NCBI GenBank assembly: GCA_015060625.1 | Contig: SUYC01000006.1 | Span: forward strand, 1-64,000 | Direction: 5' to 3' | Source of the DNA: Xylanibacter ruminicola | Lineage (GTDB): Bacteria > Bacteroidota > Bacteroidia > Bacteroidales > Bacteroidaceae | DNA length: 64,000 nucleotides | Part shown: piece by piece, positions 7,054-14,917 of the stretch | Layout of the letters: the number at the start of each line of letters is the position of its first letter | Numbering within the stretch: position 1 is the stretch's first letter | Program-made: the position numbers and the translations under genes | Notes under the pieces: model-generated | Database searches by the model: none | What the model saw: the letters and a program-made list of their open reading frames with translations, nothing else | What the model was told of the DNA's origin: nothing

Positions 7054-8304
7054 TTAGCTTAATGGCAGTTCAACCCAGAAACGTGAACCACTGCCTAATA
7101 CAGAATCAACACCAATGGCACCACCTAAGCTCTCGACATGACTCTTGGCCACCGACAAACCCAGACCTGTGCCAGGCACATACTCATCGACCTTGAAGAA
7201 ACGCTCGAAGATGCGCTGCTGGTGCTCCTCGGCAATACCCTTACCGGTATCAAGCACCCACAACAACAGCTTCTCGCCTTGCTGCAGATCGAAGCCCAGG
7301 GTGATAGACCCCTTGGCGGTGAACTTGACGGCGTTCTGCATGAGGTTGTTGACAATCTCCTTGAACTTGGCCACGTCGGTATTCATCATGATTTCGGGAT
7401 AAGGGAACTGGGTGGCCAGCACCACGGTATGTCCATCGACCATCGTACTGTAATAATCGGCAATCTCCTGCAGGATAGGTACGATGTTGGTTTGCGACTT
7501 GACCAGGCTCTTGGCCTCGGCCTCGACCTTCGACATGCTCACCAGACCATCGATGATATTCAACAGTTTATAGTTATTTTTCTGAATTTCGGAAATCAAC
7601 TGGTTGCGATCCTCCTCGCTCTCGACCACCGGCAAGAGGTCGGCAAAGCCCACGATGGCATTCAACGGCGTACGGATTTCGTGACCCATGTTAGCCAGGA
7701 AGGCCGTCTTCAGGCGGTCGCTCTCCTCAGCCTTGTTACGGGCAGCAATCAGGTCGGCCTCCATCTGTTTCTGAGCATCGATACGCATCGAGGTTCCCAC
7801 AATACGCGTTGGGTTGCCATCCACATCGCGGGCAGCGATGGTGCCATAGCTCTCCTCCCAATAATAAAGAGCGCCCTGCCCCAACTTCACCCGATAGACC
7901 TCGTGATAAGAAGGCGTGAGACCTAAACAGATTTTATCGATGGCCATTCTGACGCGCTGTGCATCAGCCTTATCGATGACCATCAAGAGTGCATCGACCG
8001 TAAACTCGGGCGGACCAACCAGACCACCCTTATTATCGCGGAAATCAGCATCGATATAGAACATCATGGTGGGCACATCGATATGCCAGGTACTGAGTTT
8101 CATGGCCTTGAGCACAAACTCAGACTCGACATTGTTCTGACGAACCTTTTCGAGCTCAACCAACTCGTGCTGAAGTTTATGACCTGTGCGACGCTGAACA
8201 AAAATCAGGATGAACAGCCACAAGAACAACAACGCTCCGCCAACCCAAAGTGCCGGAACGAGTAACGAATTCTCCGTTTGTGTGTATAGTAGCAAATTAT
8301 ACAT
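7054..8304 (-). CDS. Membrane sensor histidine kinase
   Basis: 416 residues. One N-terminal membrane helix (about 15-38), a PAS-like sensor segment (about 65-180), then a HisKA dimerisation helix with the phosphorylated His at about 208 in MGHEIRTPLNAIVGFA. The HATPase_c domain shows an N box (NNLMQNAVKFT), G1 (LDTGKGI) and G2 (GTGLGLSVAKSHV). No receiver or HTH domain is present and no response regulator is adjacent, so its partner lies elsewhere. The periplasmic part is almost absent, so it probably senses an intracellular or membrane signal. It has its own promoter. Confidence 0.9.
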   Translation of the reverse strand: MYNLLLYTQTENSLLVPALWVGGALLFLWLFILIFVQRRTGHKLQHELVELEKVRQNNVESEFVLKAMKLSTWHIDVPTMMFYIDADFRDNKGGLVGPPEFTVDALLMVIDKADAQRVRMAIDKICLGLTPSYHEVYRVKLGQGALYYWEESYGTIAARDVDGNPTRIVGTSMRIDAQKQMEADLIAARNKAEESDRLKTAFLANMGHEIRTPLNAIVGFADLLPVVESEEDRNQLISEIQKNNYKLLNIIDGLVSMSKVEAEAKSLVKSQTNIVPILQEIADYYSTMVDGHTVVLATQFPYPEIMMNTDVAKFKEIVNNLMQNAVKFTAKGSITLGFDLQQGEKLLLWVLDTGKGIAEEHQQRIFERFFKVDEYVPGTGLGLSVAKSHVESLGGAIGVDSVLGSGSRFWVELPLS

Positions 8305-8327
8305 CTTGGTTTTCTGAATTATCGGGG

Positions 8328-8335
8328 CAAAAGTA
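8328..8335 (-). promoter_or_regulatory. -7 box of the histidine kinase gene
   Basis: Minus-strand TACTTTTG, matching TAnnTTTG, 24 bp before the ATG at 8304. No clear -33 box was found. Confidence 0.45.
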
Positions 8336-8440
8336 ACGAAATAATTTGGAAAACGAGCATTTTTTGACCGTTTTTTGTAAAAAACGAAGATTTTTTGTTA
8401 GATTAACAGTAAAAAAGCGCATTTTTGGGCGAACTTTCAT

Positions 8441-8448
8441 TACCTTTG
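8441..8448 (+). promoter_or_regulatory. -7 box of the RNA methyltransferase gene
   Basis: TACCTTTG sits 21 bp before the ATG at 8469. It lies inside the longer open frame that starts at 8346, so that upstream start can be rejected. Confidence 0.6.
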
Positions 8449-8468
8449 CACGCTGTAAACTAATAGAA

Positions 8469-9944
8469 ATGGAGCAAAAGTTTGAATTGATCGCCAAAAC
8501 GTTTATGGGACTGGAACCTGTACTGGCGAAAGAGCTGACCCAATTGGGGGCTAACGATGTTGAAATCGGTAGACGAATGGTTTCGTTTACGGGTGATAAG
8601 GAAATGATGTATCGTGCCAACTTTCAGTTGCACACGGCTATCAGAATTCTGAAGCCAATACGCCATTTTAAAGCTAAGAGCGCAGACGATGTGTACGAAG
8701 AGATCAAGAAGATTGACTGGACTGAATTCTTAGATACCGATAAGACGTTCACCGTTGACTCGGTTGTCTTCTCAGAAGAATTCCGACACTCTAAGTTTGT
8801 TTCGTATAAAGTCAAGGATGCGATTGTTGACCAATTCCGTGAGAAGACGGGTAAGCGACCCAATATCTCGGTGGCCAACCCCGACGTCCGACTGAACATG
8901 CACATTGCTGAAGACAAATGCACGCTGAGTCTTGACTCGAGCGGTGAGAGTCTGCATCGCCGTGGCTACCGCCAGGAGAGTGTAGAGGCACCGCTGAACG
9001 AGGTACTGGCAGCTGGTATGATCCTGCTGTCGGGCTGGCAGGCAGATACGGATTTTATCGACCCCATGTGTGGTAGCGGTACGCTGCTGATCGAGGCTGC
9101 CCTGATAGCCAAGAACATGGCACCGGGATTGTTCCGCAAGGAGTTTGCCTTTGAGAAGTGGCCCGACTTTGATGCCGACCTGTTTGATGAGATCTACAAC
9201 GACGAGAGTCAGGAGCGTGCATTCAATCATAAGATTTATGGCTATGATATCGATATGAAGGCCGTGAACACAGCCCGCATGAATGTGAAGGCTGCCGGAC
9301 TGAGTGATATCATCACCGTGGAGCAGCAGGACTTCAAGAACTTTACACAACCTGCCAACAAGAGTATCCTGATTTCGAACCCACCCTATGGTGAGCGTAT
9401 CTCGACGCCCGACTTGTTGGGTACCTACAAGATGATTGGTGAGCGCCTGAAGCACCAGTTCAAGGGCAACGACGCCTGGATACTGAGCTATCGCGAGGAG
9501 TGTTTCGACCAGATCGGTCTGAAGCCCAGTATCAAGATTCCCCTTTACAACGGCAGTTTGGAGTGCGAGTTCCGCAAGTACCAGATGTTCGACGGTAAGT
9601 TGAAGGACTTCCGCTCGGAGGGTGGCGTGGTGAAGACCGAAGAGGAGAAACGCCAGATGGCCGAGAAGCACCGCTTTAAGAAGGAGCGCGAGTTTAAGAA
9701 GCGCCTGGAAGAGAAAGAGGAGAACGAGGAGGCCGACATTCTGAATTTTACCTTCCACAAGCATGATATTGGTAAGAACCGCGGCGGGCATGAGAGTTTC
9801 GACCGCAGTGGTAAGGACCGCAGAGACCGTAAGGAGTTTGGTAAAGGTAAGGACCGCAAGGACTTCAAGCGTGGCGGTAAGCGCGACTTTAGCAAAGGCA
9901 AGGACTTTGGAAAGAAGAAGAGATTTGACGATGATGAAGATTAA
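8469..9944 (+). CDS. THUMP-domain class I SAM-dependent RNA methyltransferase
   Basis: 491 residues. An N-terminal THUMP RNA-binding region (about 45-155) is followed by a Rossmann methyltransferase with DPMCGSGTLLIEAALIA and the catalytic SNPPYGERI (about residues 302-310), as in RlmL-type 23S rRNA guanine-N2 methyltransferases. The last 100 residues are a charged Lys/Arg/Asp/Gly tail rich in KDR and KGK, probably a disordered RNA-binding extension. The start at 8469 is chosen because the promoter lies inside the longer frame and the family begins at FELIAKTFMGLE. The stop overlaps the next start by 14 bases. The exact modified base is inferred from the family. Confidence 0.85.
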   Translation: MEQKFELIAKTFMGLEPVLAKELTQLGANDVEIGRRMVSFTGDKEMMYRANFQLHTAIRILKPIRHFKAKSADDVYEEIKKIDWTEFLDTDKTFTVDSVVFSEEFRHSKFVSYKVKDAIVDQFREKTGKRPNISVANPDVRLNMHIAEDKCTLSLDSSGESLHRRGYRQESVEAPLNEVLAAGMILLSGWQADTDFIDPMCGSGTLLIEAALIAKNMAPGLFRKEFAFEKWPDFDADLFDEIYNDESQERAFNHKIYGYDIDMKAVNTARMNVKAAGLSDIITVEQQDFKNFTQPANKSILISNPPYGERISTPDLLGTYKMIGERLKHQFKGNDAWILSYREECFDQIGLKPSIKIPLYNGSLECEFRKYQMFDGKLKDFRSEGGVVKTEEEKRQMAEKHRFKKEREFKKRLEEKEENEEADILNFTFHKHDIGKNRGGHESFDRSGKDRRDRKEFGKGKDRKDFKRGGKRDFSKGKDFGKKKRFDDDED

Positions 9945-12087
9945 ACTGATGGTGGCCGCACTGGCCATGATGATGACTGCCACAACCATGAGCGCTCAGG
10001 AGAAGAAACTGTTTACACTCGAAGACCTGAACTTCGGCGGTAAGAACTATGCCAACCTGCGACCACAGAACATGTGGCTGACCTGGTGGGGCGAGCAGCT
10101 GATACAGACAGATGTGGAGGCTTGCTACGCCATCAACACCAAGACTGGCAAGAAGACCCAGTTGTTTACACTCGACGAGATAAACCAGTGGGCAGGTAGC
10201 GACGACACCAAGTATGTGCGCCACCTGATGAACGCCACTTTCCCCTACCCTCAAAAGCCTATCGTGAAGTTGGGTAACAGGAAGGCGGTGATTCTGCTCG
10301 ACTTCAAGGCCAAGCAGGTGATTTGGCAGGATAGCGTGTCGGGCCAGCAGGCCCATGACTGGCATGCCACCTCGCGTGCCACTGCCTATGTGGAGAACAA
10401 CCAGTTGTATGTGGTTGATGGCGCAGGCAAGAAGTACCAGTTGAGTACTGATGGCAGTCGCGAGATTGTATATGGTCAGAGTGTGCACCGCAATGAGTTT
10501 GGTATCGACAAGGGTACCTTCTGGAGTCCGGATGGAAGTCGTCTGGCTTTCTATCGCATGGACCAGAGCATGGTGACCGACTATCCACAGGTGGATATCT
10601 TTCCACGTAACGCCAGTTATGAGCCCGACAAATACCCGATGGCAGGTATGACCAGTCATCAGGTGACAGTGGGTGTGTTCGATCTGAAGAGCGGTAAGAC
10701 CGTGTATCTGCAGGCTGGTGACCCTACCGACCGTTATTTCACAAACATCAGTTGGGCACCCGATGCCAAGACCGTGTATGTACAGGAGTTGAACCGCCAG
10801 CAGAACGACTGTCGATTGGTAGCGTATGATGCCGTTACAGGTGAAAAGATAGCTGAGCTGTATCGCGAGACATCGACCAAATATGTGGAGCCTCAGCACC
10901 CCATCGAGTTTCTGCCTTGGGATGCCACGAAGTTTGTGATGCAGAGTCAGAAGGATGGCTACAACCACCTGTACCTGTTTAACAAGACCGGTAAGGAGCT
11001 GAAACAGATTACCAGTGGACACTGGGTGGTGATGGACGTGTTAGGCTTTAACCAGAAAGACCATTCGGTGATTATCGCCTCGAACGAGTTGAACCCGCTG
11101 CAGCGCAATCTCTGGGCTGTGAACATCAGTACCGGTAAGCGCACCCTGCTGGACAACGGAAAAGGTGTGCACCGTGGTGTGCTGTCGGCAACAGGTGCAA
11201 TGTTGTACGACAAGTATCAGGAGCCCACCGTTCCTAATAACATTGAAGTAACCAACACCCACCACCCATCACCCATCACCCTGCTAAAAGCCGATGATCC
11301 TTGGGCAGCCTTCCAGCAGCCCATCTACGAGAACGGTACCATCAAGGCTGCCGACGGCACCACCGATTTATATTATAGAATGGTGAAGCCACATGATTTT
11401 GACCCCAACCAGAAATATCCCACCGTGGTTTATGTGTATGGCGGACCTCACGCCCACAATGTAGATGCCTCGTGGCACTGGGCCAGTCGTTCATGGGAGA
11501 CCTACATGGCACAGAAGGGCTATATCTGCTTTATCATCGACAACCGTGGTTCGGAGAATCGCGGTCGTGACTTTGAGCAGGCTACCTGGCACCAGTTGGG
11601 ACAGGTGGAGATGCAGGACCAGATGATGGGCGTGGCATTCTTGAAGCAGCAGCCCTATGTGGATATGAACCGACTGGGTGTACACGGCTGGAGTTTTGGT
11701 GGATTTATGACCATCTCGCTGATGACCAACTACCCCGATGTGTTTAAGGTAGGTGTAGCTGGTGGTCCGGTTATCGACTGGAAGTGGTATGAGGTGATGT
11801 ATGGCGAGCGCTATATGGGAACCCCACAGGATAATCCCGAGGGTTATGCCAAGAGCAGTTTGATTAGCAAGGCCAAGAACCTGAAGGGTAAGCTGCAGAT
11901 TATCACGGGCTACAATGATAACACCGTGGTGCCACAGCACTGTCTGAGTTTTCTGGATGCCTGCATCAAGGCCGGCACACAGCCCGATTTCTTCGCTTAC
12001 CCAGGCGAGGAGCATAACATGCGCGGTCATGCCTCGGTGCACCTGCACGAGCGTATCACCCAGTATTTCGAGGATTACCTGAAATAA
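9931..12087 (+). CDS. Dipeptidyl peptidase IV family serine protease (S9)
   Basis: 718 residues with a signal peptide (MMKIKLMVAALAMMM, ending SAQ), so periplasmic or envelope-bound. The N-terminal half is the DPPIV beta-propeller. The C-terminal alpha/beta-hydrolase has the Ser in GWSFGG (about 588), the Asp in GYNDNT (about 666) and the His in EEHNMRGH (about 695). It should remove X-Pro or X-Ala dipeptides from peptide N-termini. The start at 9931 (or the next codon, 9934) gives a clean signal peptide; upstream sequence in this frame is the methyltransferase's Lys/Arg tail out of frame. A heptamer run (ACCCATC-like, 11256-11283) is embedded between the propeller and the hydrolase. Confidence 0.9.
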   Translation: MMKIKLMVAALAMMMTATTMSAQEKKLFTLEDLNFGGKNYANLRPQNMWLTWWGEQLIQTDVEACYAINTKTGKKTQLFTLDEINQWAGSDDTKYVRHLMNATFPYPQKPIVKLGNRKAVILLDFKAKQVIWQDSVSGQQAHDWHATSRATAYVENNQLYVVDGAGKKYQLSTDGSREIVYGQSVHRNEFGIDKGTFWSPDGSRLAFYRMDQSMVTDYPQVDIFPRNASYEPDKYPMAGMTSHQVTVGVFDLKSGKTVYLQAGDPTDRYFTNISWAPDAKTVYVQELNRQQNDCRLVAYDAVTGEKIAELYRETSTKYVEPQHPIEFLPWDATKFVMQSQKDGYNHLYLFNKTGKELKQITSGHWVVMDVLGFNQKDHSVIIASNELNPLQRNLWAVNISTGKRTLLDNGKGVHRGVLSATGAMLYDKYQEPTVPNNIEVTNTHHPSPITLLKADDPWAAFQQPIYENGTIKAADGTTDLYYRMVKPHDFDPNQKYPTVVYVYGGPHAHNVDASWHWASRSWETYMAQKGYICFIIDNRGSENRGRDFEQATWHQLGQVEMQDQMMGVAFLKQQPYVDMNRLGVHGWSFGGFMTISLMTNYPDVFKVGVAGGPVIDWKWYEVMYGERYMGTPQDNPEGYAKSSLISKAKNLKGKLQIITGYNDNTVVPQHCLSFLDACIKAGTQPDFFAYPGEEHNMRGHASVHLHERITQYFEDYLK
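11256..11283 (+). repeat. Heptamer run inside the DPPIV coding region
   Basis: Four units: ACCCACC, ACCCATC, ACCCATC, ACCCTGC. They encode HHPSPIT in the linker before the hydrolase domain. The length is not a multiple of three, so it arose by expansion of the local sequence, not by insertion of whole codons. Confidence 0.5.
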
Positions 12088-12088
12088 A

Positions 12089-12120
12089 GGTAAAAATTGG
12101 AGAATGTAAAAATTGAAAAC
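12089..12120 (+). repeat. Octamer repeat between DPPIV and purD
   Basis: GGTAAAAA, TTGGAGAA, TGTAAAAA, TTGAAAAC fill the gap between the TAA stop and the purD ATG. Units 1 and 3, and 2 and 4, resemble each other. Confidence 0.55.
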
Positions 12121-13407
12121 ATGAAGATATTACTATTAGGAAGTGGCGGACGTGAGCACGCCCTGGCTTGGAAAATTGCTCAGAGTGAGAAATGCGAAAA
12201 GTTGTACATCGCCCCAGGTAATGCCGGTACAGGCAACTGCGGCGAGACAGTAAATCTGAAGGCTGATGACTTTGAGGCTATCAAGCAGTTTGTAGTTGAG
12301 AAGGGCATCCAGATGGTAGTGGTGGGTCCTGAGGATCCCCTGGTAAAGGGTATCTACGACGACCTGAAGGCCGATGAGCGCACCAAGAACGTACCCGTGA
12401 TTGGTCCTTCGAAAGCCGGTGCTGTGCTCGAAGGCTCGAAGGATTTTGCCAAGGCCTTTATGGAGCGCCACCATATTCCTACAGCCCGCTATCAGACCTT
12501 TGATGGCGAACACCTGGAAGAGGGTCTGAAGTTCCTGGAGACACTCGAAGCCCCCTACGTGCTGAAAGCCGACGGACTATGTGCCGGTAAGGGCGTACTG
12601 ATTCTGCCTACACTCGAAGAAGCCCAAAAAGAGCTGAAGGAGATGCTGGGTGGTATGTTCGGTAACGCATCGAGCCGCGTGGTGATCGAGGAGTTCATGA
12701 GCGGTATCGAGTGCTCGGTATTCGTGCTGACAGACGGTAAGAACTACAAGATTCTGCCCGAGGCCAAGGATTACAAGCGTATTGGCGAGCATGATACCGG
12801 TTTGAACACAGGTGGTATGGGTAGCGTGAGCCCCGTGCCTTTCGCCACCAAGGAGTGGATGCAGAAGGTAGAGGATCGTATTATCCGTCCAACCGTAGAG
12901 GGTCTGGCTGCCGACGGCATCGACTATAAAGGCTTTATCTTCTTCGGACTGATTAACCGTACCAACACCCCCAGCAAAGAGGCTGAGCCATATGTGATTG
13001 AATACAACTGCAGAATGGGCGATCCAGAGACTGAGACTGTGATGCTGCGCCTGAAGAGCGACCTGGTTGACCTGTTTGAGGGTGTGGCCGAGGGGAACCT
13101 CGACCAGCGTGCCATCGCCTTTGATGAGCGTGCTGCCGTGTGCGTGATGCTGGTATCGGGTGGTTATCCACAGGCTTACCAGAAGGGCTACCCCATCACA
13201 GGTATCGAGAACGTAGAGGGCAGTATTGTTTTCCACGCCGGTACAGCCCTGAAAGATGGTCAGGTAGTGACCAATGGCGGTCGCGTGATTGCTGTTTCTT
13301 CGTATGGCAAGGACAAGGCCGAGGCCCTGCAGAAGTCGTTCGAAGAGGCACAGAAGATACAGTTTACCGACAAATATTTCCGTCGCGACATTGGCGCTGA
13401 TTTGTAG
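12121..13407 (+). CDS. purD: Phosphoribosylamine-glycine ligase
   Basis: 428 residues of GAR synthetase, the second step of purine synthesis: phosphoribosylamine plus glycine plus ATP gives GAR. The start [17 protein letters not shown] is the invariant N-terminal loop, and the ATP-grasp core contains [14 protein letters not shown] and later [12 protein letters not shown], the metal-binding end. An upstream in-frame ATG at 12097 lies in the octamer repeat and would add MENVKIEN, so 12121 is preferred. It is a cytosolic housekeeping gene. The TAG stop forms the first bases of a heptamer repeat. Confidence 0.95.
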   Translation: MKILLLGSGGREHALAWKIAQSEKCEKLYIAPGNAGTGNCGETVNLKADDFEAIKQFVVEKGIQMVVVGPEDPLVKGIYDDLKADERTKNVPVIGPSKAGAVLEGSKDFAKAFMERHHIPTARYQTFDGEHLEEGLKFLETLEAPYVLKADGLCAGKGVLILPTLEEAQKELKEMLGGMFGNASSRVVIEEFMSGIECSVFVLTDGKNYKILPEAKDYKRIGEHDTGLNTGGMGSVSPVPFATKEWMQKVEDRIIRPTVEGLAADGIDYKGFIFFGLINRTNTPSKEAEPYVIEYNCRMGDPETETVMLRLKSDLVDLFEGVAEGNLDQRAIAFDERAAVCVMLVSGGYPQAYQKGYPITGIENVEGSIVFHAGTALKDGQVVTNGGRVIAVSSYGKDKAEALQKSFEEAQKIQFTDKYFRRDIGADL

Positions 13408-13453
13408 TGGACAGTGGACAGTGAATAGTGGACAGTGAATAGTGGACAGTGAA
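13407..13453 (+). repeat. Heptamer tandem repeat between purD and the next gene
   Basis: Seven GTG-headed units at exact 7-base spacing (13407, 13414, 13421, 13428, 13435, 13442, 13449), alternating GTGGACA and GTGAATA. The first G belongs to the purD TAG stop, and the last GTG is the start codon of the following gene. Confidence 0.8.
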
Positions 13454-14390
13454 AAGATTTCAGAATAAAATAGCTGAGAGCCGACGCACGTTACCGATAA
13501 CCATCCTGTATGGTGTCGGCATCTGGCTTTTGGCGGGTGTCATACCTCAGGGGTGGTGGTATCAGTTCTTGTGTTTCTTTGCTTCGGTATATGCCATGAT
13601 TTACCTGAACAACATCAACCTGCTGATTCGTATCTACAGTCGCTCGGTATCCGTATTTTATATTCTGTTAGCCTGTGCAGCCACATGGATGTTCTCATCT
13701 ATCCTGGGAGCGGTTCAGGAACTCTGTATGACATTAGGTTTACTACTGCTGTTCTCTTGTTATCAGGACCAGAGCTGTGTGGGGCGCACCTTCTACCTCT
13801 ACCTGCTCATCAGTATTGTGAGTTTGTTGGCTCCCCACTTCCTACTGGTAGTACCCATCTTCCTGTTGCTGATGGCTACCACCATTTACTCGCTGAGCAT
13901 CCGCACATTCTTAGCCGCACTAGTGGGACTGATAACCCCCTATTGGCTCTATACTGGTTGGCAACTCTACATCTACAGATACCAGCCCGAGATGGCTTTC
14001 GACTATCTGAGACGCTTTACCGAAGTACAATGGGGTACCGACTATACTGTGGTGAGCATCCAGCAGTGGGCTTACCTGGCTTTGTTGATGGTGCTGTTTG
14101 TGGTGGGCACCATCCATTTCTGGATGACCAGTTACATGGATAAGATACGTGTGCGCCAGATTTACAACAGTTTTATCATACTGACTATCTACCTGGCGGT
14201 GCTGATGGCGCTACAGCCTCAGCAGTACAACACGTTTATCAATATGCTCACCATCACCGTATCGCCTATCGTTGCCCACTTCTTTACGCTTACCAACAGT
14301 AAGTGGAGCAACCTGTTCTATATTGTCACCATGACCGTTATCCTGTTTCTAACTGGTATGAACCTATGGATTTCATCATCAGCTTTCTAA
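13449..14390 (+). CDS. Polytopic membrane protein, unknown function
   Basis: 313 residues with about nine hydrophobic segments and no soluble domain. No catalytic motif is recognised. The start is GTG (13449), supplied by the last unit of the heptamer repeat. The frame KRFQNKIAESRRTLP follows, a positive N-terminus typical of inner-membrane proteins, and no earlier start in this frame avoids a stop. The 3' end overlaps the next gene by 25 bases, so the two are probably translated together. It could be a Bacteroidetes-specific membrane family, but I cannot name it. Confidence 0.75.
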   Translation: MKRFQNKIAESRRTLPITILYGVGIWLLAGVIPQGWWYQFLCFFASVYAMIYLNNINLLIRIYSRSVSVFYILLACAATWMFSSILGAVQELCMTLGLLLLFSCYQDQSCVGRTFYLYLLISIVSLLAPHFLLVVPIFLLLMATTIYSLSIRTFLAALVGLITPYWLYTGWQLYIYRYQPEMAFDYLRRFTEVQWGTDYTVVSIQQWAYLALLMVLFVVGTIHFWMTSYMDKIRVRQIYNSFIILTIYLAVLMALQPQQYNTFINMLTITVSPIVAHFFTLTNSKWSNLFYIVTMTVILFLTGMNLWISSSAF

Positions 14391-14818
14391 CACAATACGG
14401 CTACTGGGGCATGCTGGTGGCAGCTTTCTTAGCTGGCAGTTTCTTCCCGTTCTCGAGTGAGGCGGTGATGGTGGGACTGATGGCTACAGGACTGGACCCA
14501 TGGCCCCTAATGATTTATGGGACGGTGGGCAACGTGCTCGGTAGCGTGTTCAATTACGGCGTGGGCCGGATGGGAAAGATAGAGTGGATAGAGAAATACC
14601 TGCATGTAAAGAAAGAAGACTTGGACAAGGCCCATCGCTTTCTGGCAGGGCACGGTGCATGGATGGGCTTTTTTGCCTTTCTGCCCGTATTAGGCAGTGC
14701 CATCACCATCGCCTTAGGTCTGATGCGATCGAACGTGGTGATTACATTCATCGCCATCACCATCGGCAAACTATTCCGTTATGTGGTATTAATCTATGGT
14801 GCAGGATTGTTTATGTAA
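14366..14818 (+). CDS. YqaA-like DedA/VTT-family membrane protein
   Basis: 150 residues: MDFIISFLTQYGYWGMLVAAFLAGSF, then FPFSSEAVMVGL and a C-terminal pair of helices with FLPVLGSAITIALGLMR. This is the VTT (SNARE-associated, DedA) fold in its short YqaA version. Family members are implicated in lipid flipping and membrane homeostasis; the substrate is unknown. The ATG at 14366 is chosen because it places the first helix correctly, while the longer frame from 14303 is only the out-of-frame tail of the preceding gene. Confidence 0.8.
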   Translation: MDFIISFLTQYGYWGMLVAAFLAGSFFPFSSEAVMVGLMATGLDPWPLMIYGTVGNVLGSVFNYGVGRMGKIEWIEKYLHVKKEDLDKAHRFLAGHGAWMGFFAFLPVLGSAITIALGLMRSNVVITFIAITIGKLFRYVVLIYGAGLFM

Positions 14819-14861
14819 GTTAATTATCAATTGGCAATTGTAAATTATCAATTATATTTAT

Positions 14862-14869
14862 TACCTTTG
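14862..14869 (+). promoter_or_regulatory. -7 box of the DUF2723 gene
   Basis: TACCTTTG with ATTG at 14837-14840 as a weak -33 box (21-bp spacer). The sequence before it (14822-14856) is a heptamer series of the type TTATCAA, TTGGCAA, TTGTAAA, TTATCAA. Confidence 0.55.
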
Positions 14870-14917
14870 CACCACCGAACGCGAATTTTAACGTTATTGT
14901 AAAAAAAATAATTTGTA

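Noticed and set aside
13407..13453. CRISPR array
   Set aside because: Units are 7 bases without spacers and no cas gene is present, so it is a simple tandem repeat.
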